From NCBI GenBank assembly GCA_950295325.1, contig OX485808.1:9240501-9304500 (forward strand): a stretch of 64,000 nt of DNA, in the 5' to 3' direction. The notes below the pieces were generated by a model that saw only the letters and a program-made list of their open reading frames with translations, was not told the DNA's origin and made no database searches. Below, in pieces: positions 1 to 11,800 of the stretch. Positions within the stretch are counted from its first letter, which is position 1. The number at the start of each line of letters is the position of its first letter. The translations under genes were made by a program, and so were the position numbers. The DNA is from Polytrichum commune. Taxonomy: Eukaryota > Streptophyta > Polytrichopsida > Polytrichales > Polytrichaceae.

Positions 1-1586
1 AGCACCTTGTTTATGATAACCTCTTTGTTTACAATGACAACCAACCAAAGGTTAATAAGGGAGATGGGATTTGCATATGCTAAAGATTAATATCTAAGAG
101 TCCTCAAGAACCTTCCTTAGAATTTTTTTAGTGGAAGGAATGCAATTTGATACGCTGCAAGATATTGGTCTAACCCTATTATCCCACTTTTCATTTTTGC
201 CCATGCATTGTCTCTCAAATGACAATGGAGTATTACAAGATCATTATAAAAAGGTCAATAATGGTTGAGTTCATTATAGCAAGTTTATCAAGGTCATTGT
301 TGTTTAGTGTTTTATAACAAGTTAACAAGGACCCTATGATTTCATGTTAGCAGGCGCTTGCTGTTGTACCCAATTGATGGTCATTGTGGTGTTCAATTTG
401 AATGACATATTTTGCTACTATACCCCTTGTTGCAACAATATGGTAGTTGTCCCCACTTGGATAATGCAAAACCGTGTGTTGGACAAAGTCCCCACCTTGG
501 TGGGGCCCAAGGTTGTCCTCCCTAGACTGGGTTACAAATTGCTATGGGAAAAGGCACAATGTTCCATAACTGCATATGGTCTTCCATGAAAAATCCATTG
601 TCAACCTTGTGGTGGATTGTCTATTCATTGGGATGCCCAAACCTGCAATAGTACTTGGCTAGGAGGAAAATACCAAGTTCGAGGACATTGAAAAATGATG
701 TCACAAACTCTTTCAAGCCACAATTTTAATTTTTTTTAAAGAATTTGCAATCCAAATACTGGTGGCCATCTATATCTTTTGATTATGGGAGGATTATTAC
801 TACAATTTCAAACAATCTTCTTGTAGATGATTGCCTTTTCCAGTTTGTTTGTAATATAAACAAGTGTGGATTGTTTCCCAATCCTTTCACCTATAATAGG
901 GTCTAGGAAGTGGACATGACAGAGGTTCTCCTCCCTTTCTTTGAAACATGTTCTACTCACCAATGTTTGACGCATGTGATTTTTTGTTGAGCCATAGATT
1001 TGGGTAGCATCCAGTCAGGCATACAATGCAATCAAGCTAGCAAATCTGAAATCTAAGAAGTTCTCCAATTGACCCAACGTGGAATCCATAAAGCCTATGT
1101 AGAGATAAGTAGGATTGTATGCCATGTACCACTGTGTATTCTGAGCTATCTTTAGTTTCTTCCTGTTGGATACACACCCTCTAGTTCCACACGCTCTACG
1201 TTCATGTGCTCAACATAGGGGCATTCACGCAGTCCACTCATGGCATAAGAACTTTCATTAGCAAGTCATTGATTGGAGGTTCTAGTTGTCAACGTCACAC
1301 ACTCTAAAGGTCACTTGCACCACTAGTAATCAACTCAAGGGCATACTCTGCGAAATTTTGGTTTTTTCTCACTTGGACAGACATACATTGCAATTTTGTA
1401 AATATTAAAAAAAATTCTTGTAAATAAGTGCTTCAACTCACATTTTGTTTTCAATTCATGCTCATATAATATGAATAGATTTCAATATGTATGAGTAGAT
1501 TGTATATAAATATGAATGGATGTGGATGAATAAAATCATATAATGAAGTAAATTGGAGAATGTTTTTCTTTTTGTCACTGTGCAAG
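1..1586. other. intergenic, no gene recognised
   Basis: AT-rich sequence with only short open frames and no family resemblance, no splice-supported coding and no clear terminal repeats. It is probably degenerate repeat DNA. Confidence 0.5.
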
Positions 1587-1992
1587 GTCTTGACCTCAAT
1601 ATGGTCCCCCCGGTGGAAGATTCAACACCTCCTCCTGAAATATTACTCATCGTGCGCCCCACCACTACAGGCGAGTACCAAATATCGCTTCTCGAATCAT
1701 GAGGCCCTAATTCAAGGGGTGTTTGTATGTTGCATGATGGATTGGTTGAAATTGGCAAGACTTATGTCCCTCAACCGGTCACAAGCACTATCACGTCTCC
1801 CCTATTGAACAAGCAGGGTGTTGACCTCAATATGTTCCTTCCATTGGATGGTTCAGCACCTTCATGTGAAACATTAAGCACCACCCACCCCATTGCTACC
1901 CGCAAGTACCAGATTGGTCTTATTGAATAAGGAGGCCACAATTCAAGATGTGCTGGATCGGTTAACCTTGCCAAGACTCTTGTCCTTCAACC
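1587..1992. repeat. two-copy tandem duplication, period about 229 bp
   Basis: The stretch starting 'cttgacctcaatatg' near 1589 recurs as 'gttgacctcaatatg' near 1821. Both copies continue through 'cagcacc' or 'caacacc', 'gcgagtacca' or 'cgcaagtacca', 'gaggccctaattcaag' or 'gaggccacaattcaag', and end near 'gtcc(c/t)tcaacc' at about 1779 and 1992. The copies are diverged by substitutions and small indels and the reading frame is not conserved between them, so this looks like non-coding local duplication. Confidence 0.65.
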
Positions 1993-2668
1993 AGGTCGGC
2001 CCTATAGAAGCCACGAAACATAACTACAAGTTTGATGGAGAATTCTTCCACTTATACCCCAAATATGCTAGAAGTTCAATTGTCCCCTACCAAATGTGTG
2101 GGGACACATTCATATTTGTATTTCATATACTGCATGTTTATAAAAGGTTGCCAAACCTGTCACTACCCACGACATTGACTTCTATCAACACCTGCATATC
2201 TATGCTCCCTATGAATCTCCATTCCTCATGTCTATGTCCAATTCCATGCAATTCTTTGGTGCACAATTATTCACACATGCATGTATGTTTCAAATGTGTC
2301 CTCAGGACAAGACAAAGGTCCCTGGCTATTTTTTTGGAATTCTTCAAGAGAATGCAATTAGTTGATTTGGAGGCCCCTTTAGACCCCCCATGGAAATGAT
2401 TTGTATTGATGACGAGTTTAACTTCTTAGCTAAGGAGATTGACGAGCGCACGGTAAATTTTCTTCGGATCCAACATACTATGACAACTACTTTTGAAAAA
2501 TACTATGGATGCCTTTTGGTTGGAATGCAAGTACACATGCTCGAGGAAGTGGTGCATGATGCTGAACATGTAAGGCTCACAGTCCCCCAATTGGAGTTTG
2601 TCCGACAACATGTCCAAGACTTGTGCTTCATGGAGACAATTATGTGGGAAACAACCCAAGAATATTAA
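1893..2668 (+). other. unrecognised overlapping open frames
   Basis: Two open frames overlap here: 1893-2399 (168 codons) and 2390-2668 (92 codons). The second reads like protein: charged and helical, containing DDEFNFLAKEIDERTVNF and a run of Glu/His/Val, with no membrane segment. The first has an unstructured, Cys/Ser-rich composition. The join lies at a run of six C at about 2384-2389, so one frame shifted by a homopolymer indel is possible, for example an old transposon gene. I recognise no family and see no splice sites that improve the model. It may be chance. Confidence 0.2.
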
Positions 2669-5094
2669 CCCTATTTGGAATACCTACTCCATCCTAACAT
2701 AGATATGGTAGTTACCCATGTCAATAACTTATCAATAAATTAGCAATGTGATTTCAAATTCTTTTATCAAACACATGTATAATGATACCATATTAACTAG
2801 AATAGCTTAGAAGTGTGATTTATACTTTAGAGTGTCACAATATTATTCTTTAGTAGAATGTAGCATAGACCTAGGTTCAAATCAATTGCATTGTGGTGCA
2901 TTACCCATTCAGGGTACGACGAATTTATTTTCATTCAAACTTATTGGTACAAAGTTTTTGGTACAAAAACCCCTTTTTTTGGTCCAAAAAACACATGTAT
3001 GGTAGTTGTTCCCCATGAGTTCCATATGAGCTCCCCATGAGCTTCAATATAATCCCAAAATAGTCTAAGTGTCCCAAAATGTTTAATGTAGTGTTTAGGG
3101 TGACCATGCTCTTATGAGCCTCCAAAAAGAAATAGTCCTACAAGTTTTATGTTGCTTAAATTGAACCGAATTATTCCTTGTTGGAAAGAAAGTTTGTCGG
3201 CCATACGGCATACCTACGTGCCTACAAGTTTGACCATTGTTTTTTCAAACAAGAGCAAGGAGTCTCAAATAGACTCGAGATGATGTGAAGAAACTTAACT
3301 TATTTGGAATATCAAACTAGCCTCCGGGAAAAAAACGGATCACTCATATATAAACATATATATTTATATTTATATAGAGTAACCATACTTGAGAGAGAGA
3401 GAGAGACACTATGCCACTTTGAACTTTGAGGAATATTAACATCGCAATGTGGGCCCTTGGTGTTGTGTGGCGGCGTTGGGCAAAAATGTCCAAGAGCGTT
3501 CAACACGAATCGAGAGCACCGTGCTTGAGCCTAGGACACCTATGAGTCTCAACTTTTTGTGGAGGCGGTTTCTTTAAAATAACGCGCAGAACATGCAAAA
3601 CTATTCATGAAGAAAATCATGTGAATATAGTAGGGCCCTCCAGAGTAAACTTGTCTTTTACGGTCCTACTTATTGGGCATCCCCATGCACAGATGTTGTG
3701 TATTTGGGCTACATACATCCATTTGAAATTAAGGTAGATGGGTCTTAAGTGGAAACTCTTTCAATCTAGCCTAGTGCTCCTAGGATATGAAACATGCGAT
3801 TAGTCCGAGATGGTTATTGAACTTAGATCAAGGCCATATCCGTTTTACTCATAATGAATATCTTGATCATTATCAAGGTGGAGAATCTAGTGCTCATTTG
3901 AGTGTAATGTTTTTTCTATATACAACTCAAATGTAGGTGTGCAATTAAGAAGAATGACAACATTATAAAGCCCACATACCTTAGAAGCATGCGTAAGAGG
4001 TAATCCTCTTTCAAGAACGAGGATCCAAATATCACTTGTGTGAACACAAGACAAGCTCACGAACTCAAGGATGCCTTCTTTTGGAGGTGGAAAAAAATAT
4101 CAATCCTCACCTATTTTTGAATGTCATCATGAGGGGCATTCACAACCAACACGTGTCCAAAAATTGTAGATGTAGGAAATAATGGCATTTTTGTGTTTGA
4201 GGTATATGTACAAACTTTACACTCTCCCATAAATGAAATGGAAAATCGTGGGTGGATTACATGTCAAGCGGACAAAGGTGGAAGTCCGTATTTGAAGATT
4301 GTACTATTTTGACTCCACCTTTGTATTGTAGTGCACACTAGACGACGGCTCTTCCTTTCCTTTCATTTCCTTTCCTTTCCTTCCTTCCTTACGGGGTGAT
4401 CCACTAACTATCTTGCACACCACACTAAGTTAGTTGTGACTTTGAAGCGTGACCATATCTTAGTCTCCTTGTGGATGTGTCACCTCCCTACATAAAGTAC
4501 CAAGAAGTTAAAGTTATTTGCCATGAGAAACTTTGTACCAAATATTCCTTGTCATGAGTACTAGTGTACGCTCCATGGATAACATGCATTTAAGGACGAG
4601 GCGTCACTATTTATTTTTTAGTACAAAAATTCGCATTCCACACATTCATACCCGAATTCAAGTATAATTTCATATCTGCCAAAACTACATTGTATATTCT
4701 TCGTTGAATAAGTAGAAATGCAGGTTCTTATTGGCATTTTCATGAATAAAAACCTATTTGTCATCTAGGAGTTGGTAATAATCTACTATGTAGCACTCCG
4801 AAAGAACAATTTTTCAACATTACAAATACATTGAATCAATTCATGAATATATATATATATATATATATAAGTTGCGACTTGTTCGAATGTTGGGGACTCA
4901 CAGTAACTTTCATACAGGTTTGATGTTGATTCATCTTACTTTAATCTCAATAGACTTATTCCAAATCTTTGATCCCATTTGGAGGTGTTGAGTTGGTTAA
5001 AATTAGCAATCCATGGGTTCTAACACAATTGTTGTCACCCAGGCTCCTCTTGGGTAGTAGGTGTTGTGAGCGTTTACCCGAAATTGTGAGGGCC
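2669..5094. other. intergenic with simple repeats, no gene recognised
   Basis: The stretch holds a (GA)n tract near 3391-3407, a TTTCC-rich tract near 4353-4392 and a (TA)n tract near 4848-4869. There are no coding features. Everything else is unannotatable AT-rich DNA. Confidence 0.5.
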
Positions 5095-5662
5095 CTAGCC
5101 CGGGTACGCAACTCCCGTATTATATGGTCCTGATTATAATCACTTATAATGCGTTTTAGTCCAATATTGAGTGATACAATTTGTTTTAATGTAGGAAACC
5201 CTTGTAGCCCTTCTAACAAGGAATCCAAAAATGTAATTATATATATGAAATGAATATATTTTGAAGCATATAATTGCATTAAAAACCTAATTATATGATT
5301 TTTTTAATACAGGTACCATAGGTCAAACTACCCAAATTTTTGGACTTTTTAATAAAATTTTAACATTGTGAATGAATTATAATTTTAATGGGAGGCTTAA
5401 TAAATATGCAACCCAACTTTTTTTTCATCTCATTTATTTAATTTGGTCTTCACCCAACTTTTTTTTCATCTCATTCTATTTAATTTGGTCTTTACCCAAC
5501 TTTTTTTTCATCTCATTTTATTTAATTTGGTCTTCACCCAACTTTTTGATCATTTTAATTTGATTAAATTTGATATAATTTTTACAAAAGCCGTCCTCTA
5601 AGCCGTTTTAAGTATGATGCCCCCTGCGTATAATATGGGAGTTGCGTACCCGGGGGCCCTAG
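5095..5662. mobile_element. inverted-repeat (MITE-like) element, about 568 bp
   Basis: The left end CTAGCCCGGGTACGCAACTC (5095-5114) is inverted at the right end as GAGTTGCGTACCCGG, followed by GGGCCCTAG to 5662. The inverted similarity continues inward for about 60 bp, through the ATTATA segments and a matching 'cgttttag' / 'ctaagccgtttta'. The interior is T-rich and contains a 42-bp tandem repeat but no coding frame. No clear target-site duplication is visible, so the superfamily is not assigned and the exact ends may be off by a few bases. Confidence 0.6.
5411..5535. repeat. three tandem copies of a 41-42 bp T-rich unit
   Basis: Units start with ACCCAAC at 5411, 5452 and 5494, with a fourth partial start at 5536. 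Each continues with a T tract, 'catctcat' and 'tttaatttggtct'. They lie inside the inverted-repeat element at 5095-5662. The open frame across them is an artefact of the 42-bp period. Confidence 0.85.
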
Positions 5663-5829
5663 AAACTCATTGGAAGGTTGTATCATGGAAAATTGACATT
5701 GAAATTTGTCAGATCAGGGGCCTTCAACTATTGTATAATGGGAAGACATATGCAACCAACCCATTAATTGAATGTTGGTTTGTTACCATCGTACTGCATG
5801 TGGACCCTTTTGCACAATAAGTGATTGTA

Positions 5830-6110
5830 ATCAAAGGTTGTAGGATTTTGAATTGCCACGGTCTCCCGGGTTTTGAGGTGGGCTTGACGCATAATCTAGT
5901 AGACCATGACACATTATCCATTGCATGCCATGTAGATATCCAAGTAGGGTTTACATCCATCGAGACGTCCTTTTGGTGCATGAGGGCCTCAAGCTCTAGT
6001 GTAAAGTGAAGGGGACGTGGAGTGGGACGGTCTTGGCCTTTGTACACCGTGAGAGATTTTAGATTTCAAGTGGTCATGGGCCTTGAAACTCTCGTGTTAA
6101 GTACCTCTTG
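5830..6110 (+). repeat. dispersed repeat, family shared with 39.3 kb and 41.9 kb
   Basis: Phrases such as 'cacggtctccc', 'gaccatga(c/a)ac', 'ccat(t)g.atgccatgta', 'tttacatccatc' and 'tagtgt(a/g)aag' occur in the same order here and at 39281-39440, and inverted at about 41900-42060. Part of the motif set ('catggtctac', 'gtctcc') also appears around 27450-27620. No coding frame is conserved between copies, so this is a non-coding interspersed repeat. Confidence 0.55.
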
Positions 6111-6938
6111 GACTTGTACATGTGGCTCAATCTTAGTTTCAATTGATACTATCGATGTCAATAATAAATCATACCTTGGTCATAACTAAAATAAGATCAA
6201 TGATAGTTTTTTTTTGGGTTATCAATTGTTCTTTTTCTTCTTCATTGAAATCTTTGTCAATAGTTTTATGGTTGCACTTTTTTTGTAGTCAAGTTTGTCA
6301 TGGGTTGTCGCAATTATTCACATTCTCAAATTATTCTAGTTTAAACTTCATGCTACTATACACACAAAGTGGTGTATTAGCAAACCAACTTTTGAAAAAC
6401 TTAATCATAGACTTCATAATATAAGGTAGTTGCACCTATGATTGACCCCTCTCCAATACCAAGCCCCTTGGTTGCCTCATCAATTCCAATCAGAGGGTAC
6501 TTAATGTGGACTAACAATAGGGTCGAAGAGTAAAGAAAATCTAAAATTGAGCAGTTCTATTGGTCAAGATTGCAATTTTGAACCGGAGGAATTTACACTA
6601 AGGTCCGCATTCAAGGTACCAAAAAATGAATTGTATCTTATGTGACATTATTGTCCAATCAAATCTTGGCAGTCTCAACTCAAGAAGATACTCCATCTAT
6701 TATGAGAAACCAAACTTCAAGCTTGAGTCCAATTTTGAGTCCGAATTTAAGGTCTATTTAGGGTTGTTTTGGACTCCAAGTTTGTTGGGACCTAGGCCCT
6801 AAGGTAGACAACCCTTGTTAATGCACAACTATATTTGAGTAGTATGTGGTTAGGCATGCATCCAAGAATGGATGCCAAAATGACAATGTGTGTATAAAGA
6901 GATTGAACTGCATGCTCAAAATATGATAACTACTCTAA
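6111..6938. other. intergenic, no gene recognised
   Basis: Short random frames only. No repeat boundary or coding signal was seen until the MITE starting at 6939. Confidence 0.45.
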
Positions 6939-7469
6939 TGGGGCATTCCCACCTGACATTAGTTAGAAGTAGTTTTAGTCTAAAAGCGGTTTTAGTTATC
7001 TAGGGTTCACACATACGGCTCTTTTTAGTGCCGAGCCTAGTTGGCAAATGATGTGGCATGGCTTAAAAGTGGAGGTTTTAAGCCTCAACCACCGACCCTC
7101 CCATCGGTACCTAAACATGAGGCAAGAATATAGGAACTTTAAAAGTGTCGCCTCCCACCCTTGTGATTGGTTGCTTTTTAGTCTTAGCTATGAGGGCACG
7201 AGGAGCTTCATTAACAAAAACCGATGGTAAGATAGGTGAGTAGTAAGGCATTTGGGGATGGGACAAAAACTACCCAACATTCATTGCTTGGTAGATAAAA
7301 CCATGAACATGTGTGAAAGCTACTTAACTAAAACCTACTTGAAAATCTCCGGAGCAAGTTCTTGTAGGTGCATTGGGATAGTCGGATGCCTCCGCTATAA
7401 CCGAGGGAGCTTTACCCGGTTTTTAGGAAATACTTTGGGTCTTAACTAAAGTCAGGTGGGAAGGGGGCA
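6939..7469. mobile_element. TIR element (MITE), uninterrupted copy, 531 bp
   Basis: The left end TGGGGCATTCCCACCTGAC (6939-6957) is matched by the right end, which reads TGCCCCCTTCCCACCTGAC on the minus strand (7469-7451). Both ends run on into 'attagtta' or 'tttagtta'. There is no coding capacity. A second copy, in the opposite orientation and split by a CACTA transposon, occupies 45804-51663; there the flanks show an 8-bp duplication TTACCTTA. No target duplication is evident at this copy. The TIR plus 8-bp duplication suggests a hAT-type or related MITE; the superfamily is inference. Confidence 0.75.
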
Positions 7470-8049
7470 TAAGTTCAATAGTGTAAACAATTGGGGGACC
7501 TATATGACCGTTTGAAGAGCTAGAGAAATTCACTTTGATAATAAACAAGATTCATATGAGCTCCAACATTTATGAGGGAAGTGGCGACGGCCTTGATTTG
7601 GATTTGCTAACCATCTCGTGCTAATCGCGGGTTTCATATTCTAGGAGAAGTGGGCTAGTCACAAAAAGGAATCATGTAAGACTCGTCTGCCTTTTTGTGT
7701 ACCCACTCTTAGATTGTCACCATTAGCAGGTTAGGCTAGCTATACAGGGTTAATCCTATAAGTGTGGGTTGAAAATTCTTTGTTGGTCAAAGCACTGCTG
7801 CACGCATCTGAGTCTGTTGAAAGGAGAAGGTGCATTTCGATAATTAAAGGCTTCAGTCATCATGCATCCTGACTTTGGAGTACTCTATTCTTCACTTACA
7901 GCAATTTTCATGATCAGCAATAGCTGTTAAGTTGTACAAATCGACCGTGGGAAGGTTAACTTGATACACAAACTTTAGCTCACAGTCCATCAGATGTATT
8001 TGATTGGAGATTGTGACGCCAAAACCTACCGAGGACTTCAAAATAGAGG
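7470..8049. other. intergenic, no gene recognised
   Basis: The stretch lies downstream of the callose synthase gene and its broken duplicate. No open frame or repeat boundary is supported. Confidence 0.4.
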
Positions 8050-8594
8050 TCTGCCTTGAAGGAGCTCTCTATTATTAAGTATATGATGAATTATGGCCAC
8101 TCAAGTCATATACTTGCGACCCTGACTGCTGGGAGATTTTAGCGCAGCTCAGTTTTGGACACATTGTCTTTATGAAGGACCACTCTAGACATACCTCTTC
8201 AAACATTCCATCGACGTTATATGGTACAAGACGAATGTAGATTTATATTGCTGAGTGGTGGTTGAGTGAACGAACAGTGCTCACCCATTTGATACGGTGG
8301 CCTTCTTTCGTGTGTGGCCTTCTTGCCCACCAGTATTCGTGAAAGTTGAAGGCTTCTGCTGAAGGCCTCGTTGTAAAGGATCCGTGTCTGCATGGATTGG
8401 AAGCCAGGAAATTAACCAAGACAGGAAGGCAACTGGAGCCATGAAGATCAAGCCAATGCCATGGTCGTAGAGGCGTGCAACGTCTTTGACAGTGTCCCCA
8501 AACCTCGGGGTGCTCCGGGAATGGGTGCCTCAACACGAGGCAGAGCTGGATGAGACCCCAGCACGTGGGTAAAAATGCAAGGAGCTTGCAAGGA
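8050..8594 (-). pseudogene. broken tandem duplicate of the callose synthase 3' end
   Basis: This is a second copy of the block at about 8595-9130, period near 540 bp. Positions 8290-8594 repeat the end of the last coding exon: they still encode [18 protein letters not shown], but the frame then shifts, so the homologue of the functional [17 protein letters not shown] segment is read out of frame. Positions 8050-8290 repeat the 3' flank, for example 'gagattttag' + 'cgcagctcag' at 8133 against 'gagattttagcacagctcag' near 8682, and 'cattccatcgac' + 'ttatatgg' in both. The copy lacks the functional stop context at 8838. It could still be transcribed as extended 3' UTR. Confidence 0.85.
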
Positions 8595-8837
8595 TTTCCT
8601 TCAAGGAAGGAACTCTCTATTATTGTGTATATTACAATTAGGGCCACTCGAGTCCTAGACTCGCAAACCAGCTGAGTGCTGTGAGATTTTAGCACAGCTC
8701 AGTTTTGGATTTATTGTTTGTATGAAGGACCACTAGACTAAACTTAGCTGTTCAAACATTCCATCGACATTATATGGTAGATTACTGAGTGATCGAGCAG
8801 TGCTCACCCATTTGATGAGCGCGATCTCGTGGGGCAG

Positions 8838-11800
8838 CTAGTCATCATGCCTGGCCCTCTTGCCCACCAATATTCGTGAAAGTTGAAGGCCTCTACTGAA
8901 AGCCTCGTTGTAAAGAATTCGTGTCTGCATAGACTGGAAGCCAGGTAACCAAGACAGGACGGCGACTGGAGCCATGACGATCAAGCCCATGCCGAGGTCG
9001 TAGAGGCGTGCTACGTTTTTGACAGTATCCCAAACCTTGGATTGTTCCAGAAACGGGCGCCTCAACACGAGGCAGAGCTGGATGAGACCCCAGCCGGTGG
9101 GTAAGAATGCAAGGAAGCTTGCAAGAATGTCCAGGAACCTGAAATTAGTCAGTTTCCATAGCACAACGATCACCGCTGCAAGGACAAGAATTGTCACAAC
9201 TTGGATCGAACGGTAAACACCTTGTCTGTTGGTGGCATAGCGTTCGTTGGCCTTGGAAAGAATGAGATGAAGTATCGCTGCACCAGCCATGTAGGTCCAG
9301 GATGCGAGATAGACATAGATGTTTGTGTTGTTGCCGGTGATTTTGAGATGATACACAATCCCGTACTGGAAAAGGAAGAAACGCAAGGTGAGTATGATCT
9401 CCAACAGCTTGCCCCAGACTCCAGTAGTGCGATAATGCGCCTGTTCCTCTTCCCACCAAACCGCCCAGCTTTGCTCGCCTCTGACAAACACGTCACCCTT
9501 GAACCAAAGCCACTGCAGAAAGTCTTCAAAATCTTCAACTGTCTTTAGCCAATCGAAGCCAGAGGGGTTAAAGACAAATGGGGCCATTATCCATGTCAAT
9601 GCCAAGAACCAGCTCGAGATCATGACTAAAATGTACGTGGCAGTCGAGCTGGCAACACCGTAAGCCAAGTAACAGAAGAGTAGCAACAGAAGCTCGATGC
9701 CTTTAACAAAATGGCTCCTCGAATATAGCCGATAATTATCTGCAAATTTCTCATGCTTGACCACGAAACCACGTCCTGTGGCCCGATACTGCAGACAAAT
9801 ACACAAAATAGTCAATAACCTTGTACCCTATACTGCAAAAACTATGCTGTGAGGGTGAGAACTGGAAGATTTAAGACCCACTTCTTATCAATCTGATTGC
9901 AACACATCACAATTGATAAAAGGTATTGCTACGTCCATATAGCAGAAGTCATCTCATATCCTAGGAAAGTTGGGAAATTGATTCGAGGAGGTTCCGCCCT
10001 TGTACAGATATGAACAACCTAAGATTAAAGGTAACAATACGCATAATCGTGAAATACTCCACAAATCTGATGACGATTCTGCTAATATAACAAGAACGAT
10101 CTCAATATCAGTTTACAATACCCTCTTTAGTCCTAGATGTTTGATAATCTTTACTAATTTGAAACGTTACATGTGACTCGAAATCTTTATTCCTTTATCA
10201 CTTGCAGTTATGTAACACGTGGAGTGCGAACCCGGAAAATGTGATACAATATAGAGAATTGGGTGATTTAAAAAGAGCTGGTTGACACGGAGGGATGGAA
10301 TATCAATCTCCAATCACCTTGCTCAAGTCAGAAACGTGATGGTACTGACAAGAAAGAAAAGCCATACCTTCGCACCACCATGTAGAATGGTGCGGCCAAA
10401 GTAGTGACATCTTGTACCCATTGAAAAGGTGAAGAATACAGAAGCAAGTTGCAGTTGCATAGTAATCATGTTCCACATTGCTGTTGTGAACCCGTGCTCC
10501 AAAGCATCTTCCACAAGCATTGGCAGCGCAGTCAGTAAACCCAACTGGACCACAAGCTGCTGGTTCAAAGCGGCTGTGAGGGCCGCGTTCGCAAGGGCAT
10601 TTGTTCCAGTGGTTAATGATTTCTCTATTCCACTTAAGGCTAGATAAACACGACCCCACAAGAAGGCGTAGACTGTGAGGACAACCAGCATATTGCTCAC
10701 AAAGAAACCGACACTGGTATAATAGAAGGAAAGCATTCGAAAGAAATCTAAGTGGTGACCAAGACGATATACATCCCGGCTGAGCATCTGCTCTCCGTTC
10801 CCGCTCGCCACTTTTGCTTCAAAATTTGCGATTTGGTTCAGTCCAACATCCCTTCCCTTCCCCGCCTATATGCAAACACGATGTCAACCAATCAGACTGC
10901 GATACTGTTGAGTTGCTTCCCAAATACCGTAACTCAAGGCTAGAATCCAATTTCGACATGTGCATTGAAGGTAAGCTGTAGCCATTTCCTCGAAGTCAAT
11001 TGGTCAAGGTAGTTTACCTGGATGTATTCGTGATGAGTCACGGTACCTCCACGTAGGGTACAATTAAATCCTGCAAAAATGTCTTCACTGATATTGATAG
11101 TTTGAGATGCTTTGCTAATACCGCCACGACCCATGAACCACAAGCGATCAAATACATCCGGATGCCCGTAGTGCATCCGAATCTTCAGCGGGTTAGCCAG
11201 GATACGTTGGCTAAGGGTAACAAAGACTGTTTCTTGAGCTGACATGAACCAAGCCAACGATGAAACTGATCCAGTAAAAACATGTTCACGGACACCCAAG
11301 ATTGTGGGTTTTCGAATGCCATGAAAGCGAGTAAATTCTTGTAGCAAGTTTCTGACTTTAATTGCTTCCTCAAAGTACATTTCCTGTCATACATGGGTTA
11401 CAAAGTTAGAACATTGCAACGCAACCATGACATAGCCTTCTAAAAAAGTAATCTATGCACCCTCATATCCCACCAAGAGAGCCTGAAGATTGTAATGTAT
11501 TATTTCTTTCATGCAGAACTACACACCTATACGAACACCCTGTAGCGATAGTACTCTGATCTGGTCACGCAATCATGTGATGACGAGTTCTGACTTCGCG
11601 CTTTGTACTATTATACTGCTGACCTCCAAAATTGTTCACTTGAGTGCAAAGAGGCTAATGAAAGGAAGTTTGAACAGTTTCTACTGAGAAATTTTGAATT
11701 TGCAGTTGAATGAAGGCTCAAGCAAGAAACTTGAAACCCGAACTAGAATTATCAGTACTTTAACTTTGAGAACCTAATTTATAGTAGAATGTGAAATCTA

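Noticed and set aside
1893..2668. A confident two-exon or frameshifted gene
   Set aside because: No recognisable domain and no good splice pair. The first frame partly overlaps a tandem duplication in which the frame is not conserved.
5411..5535. CRISPR-like array
   Set aside because: The units are directly adjacent with no spacers and the window is plant nuclear DNA.
5372..5563. 63-codon frame with repeated FHLIYLIWSSPNFF units
   Set aside because: It is produced by the 42-bp T-rich tandem repeat, whose period is a multiple of three.
8243..8695. 150-codon open frame on the minus strand as a separate gene
   Set aside because: It is the frameshifted tandem copy of the last callose synthase exon. 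Only the LLAFLPT...QLCLVLR part is in the original frame.
9019..9548. Plus-strand open frames opposite the last callose synthase exon
   Set aside because: They are shadows of a conserved 951-nt coding exon, with no independent features.
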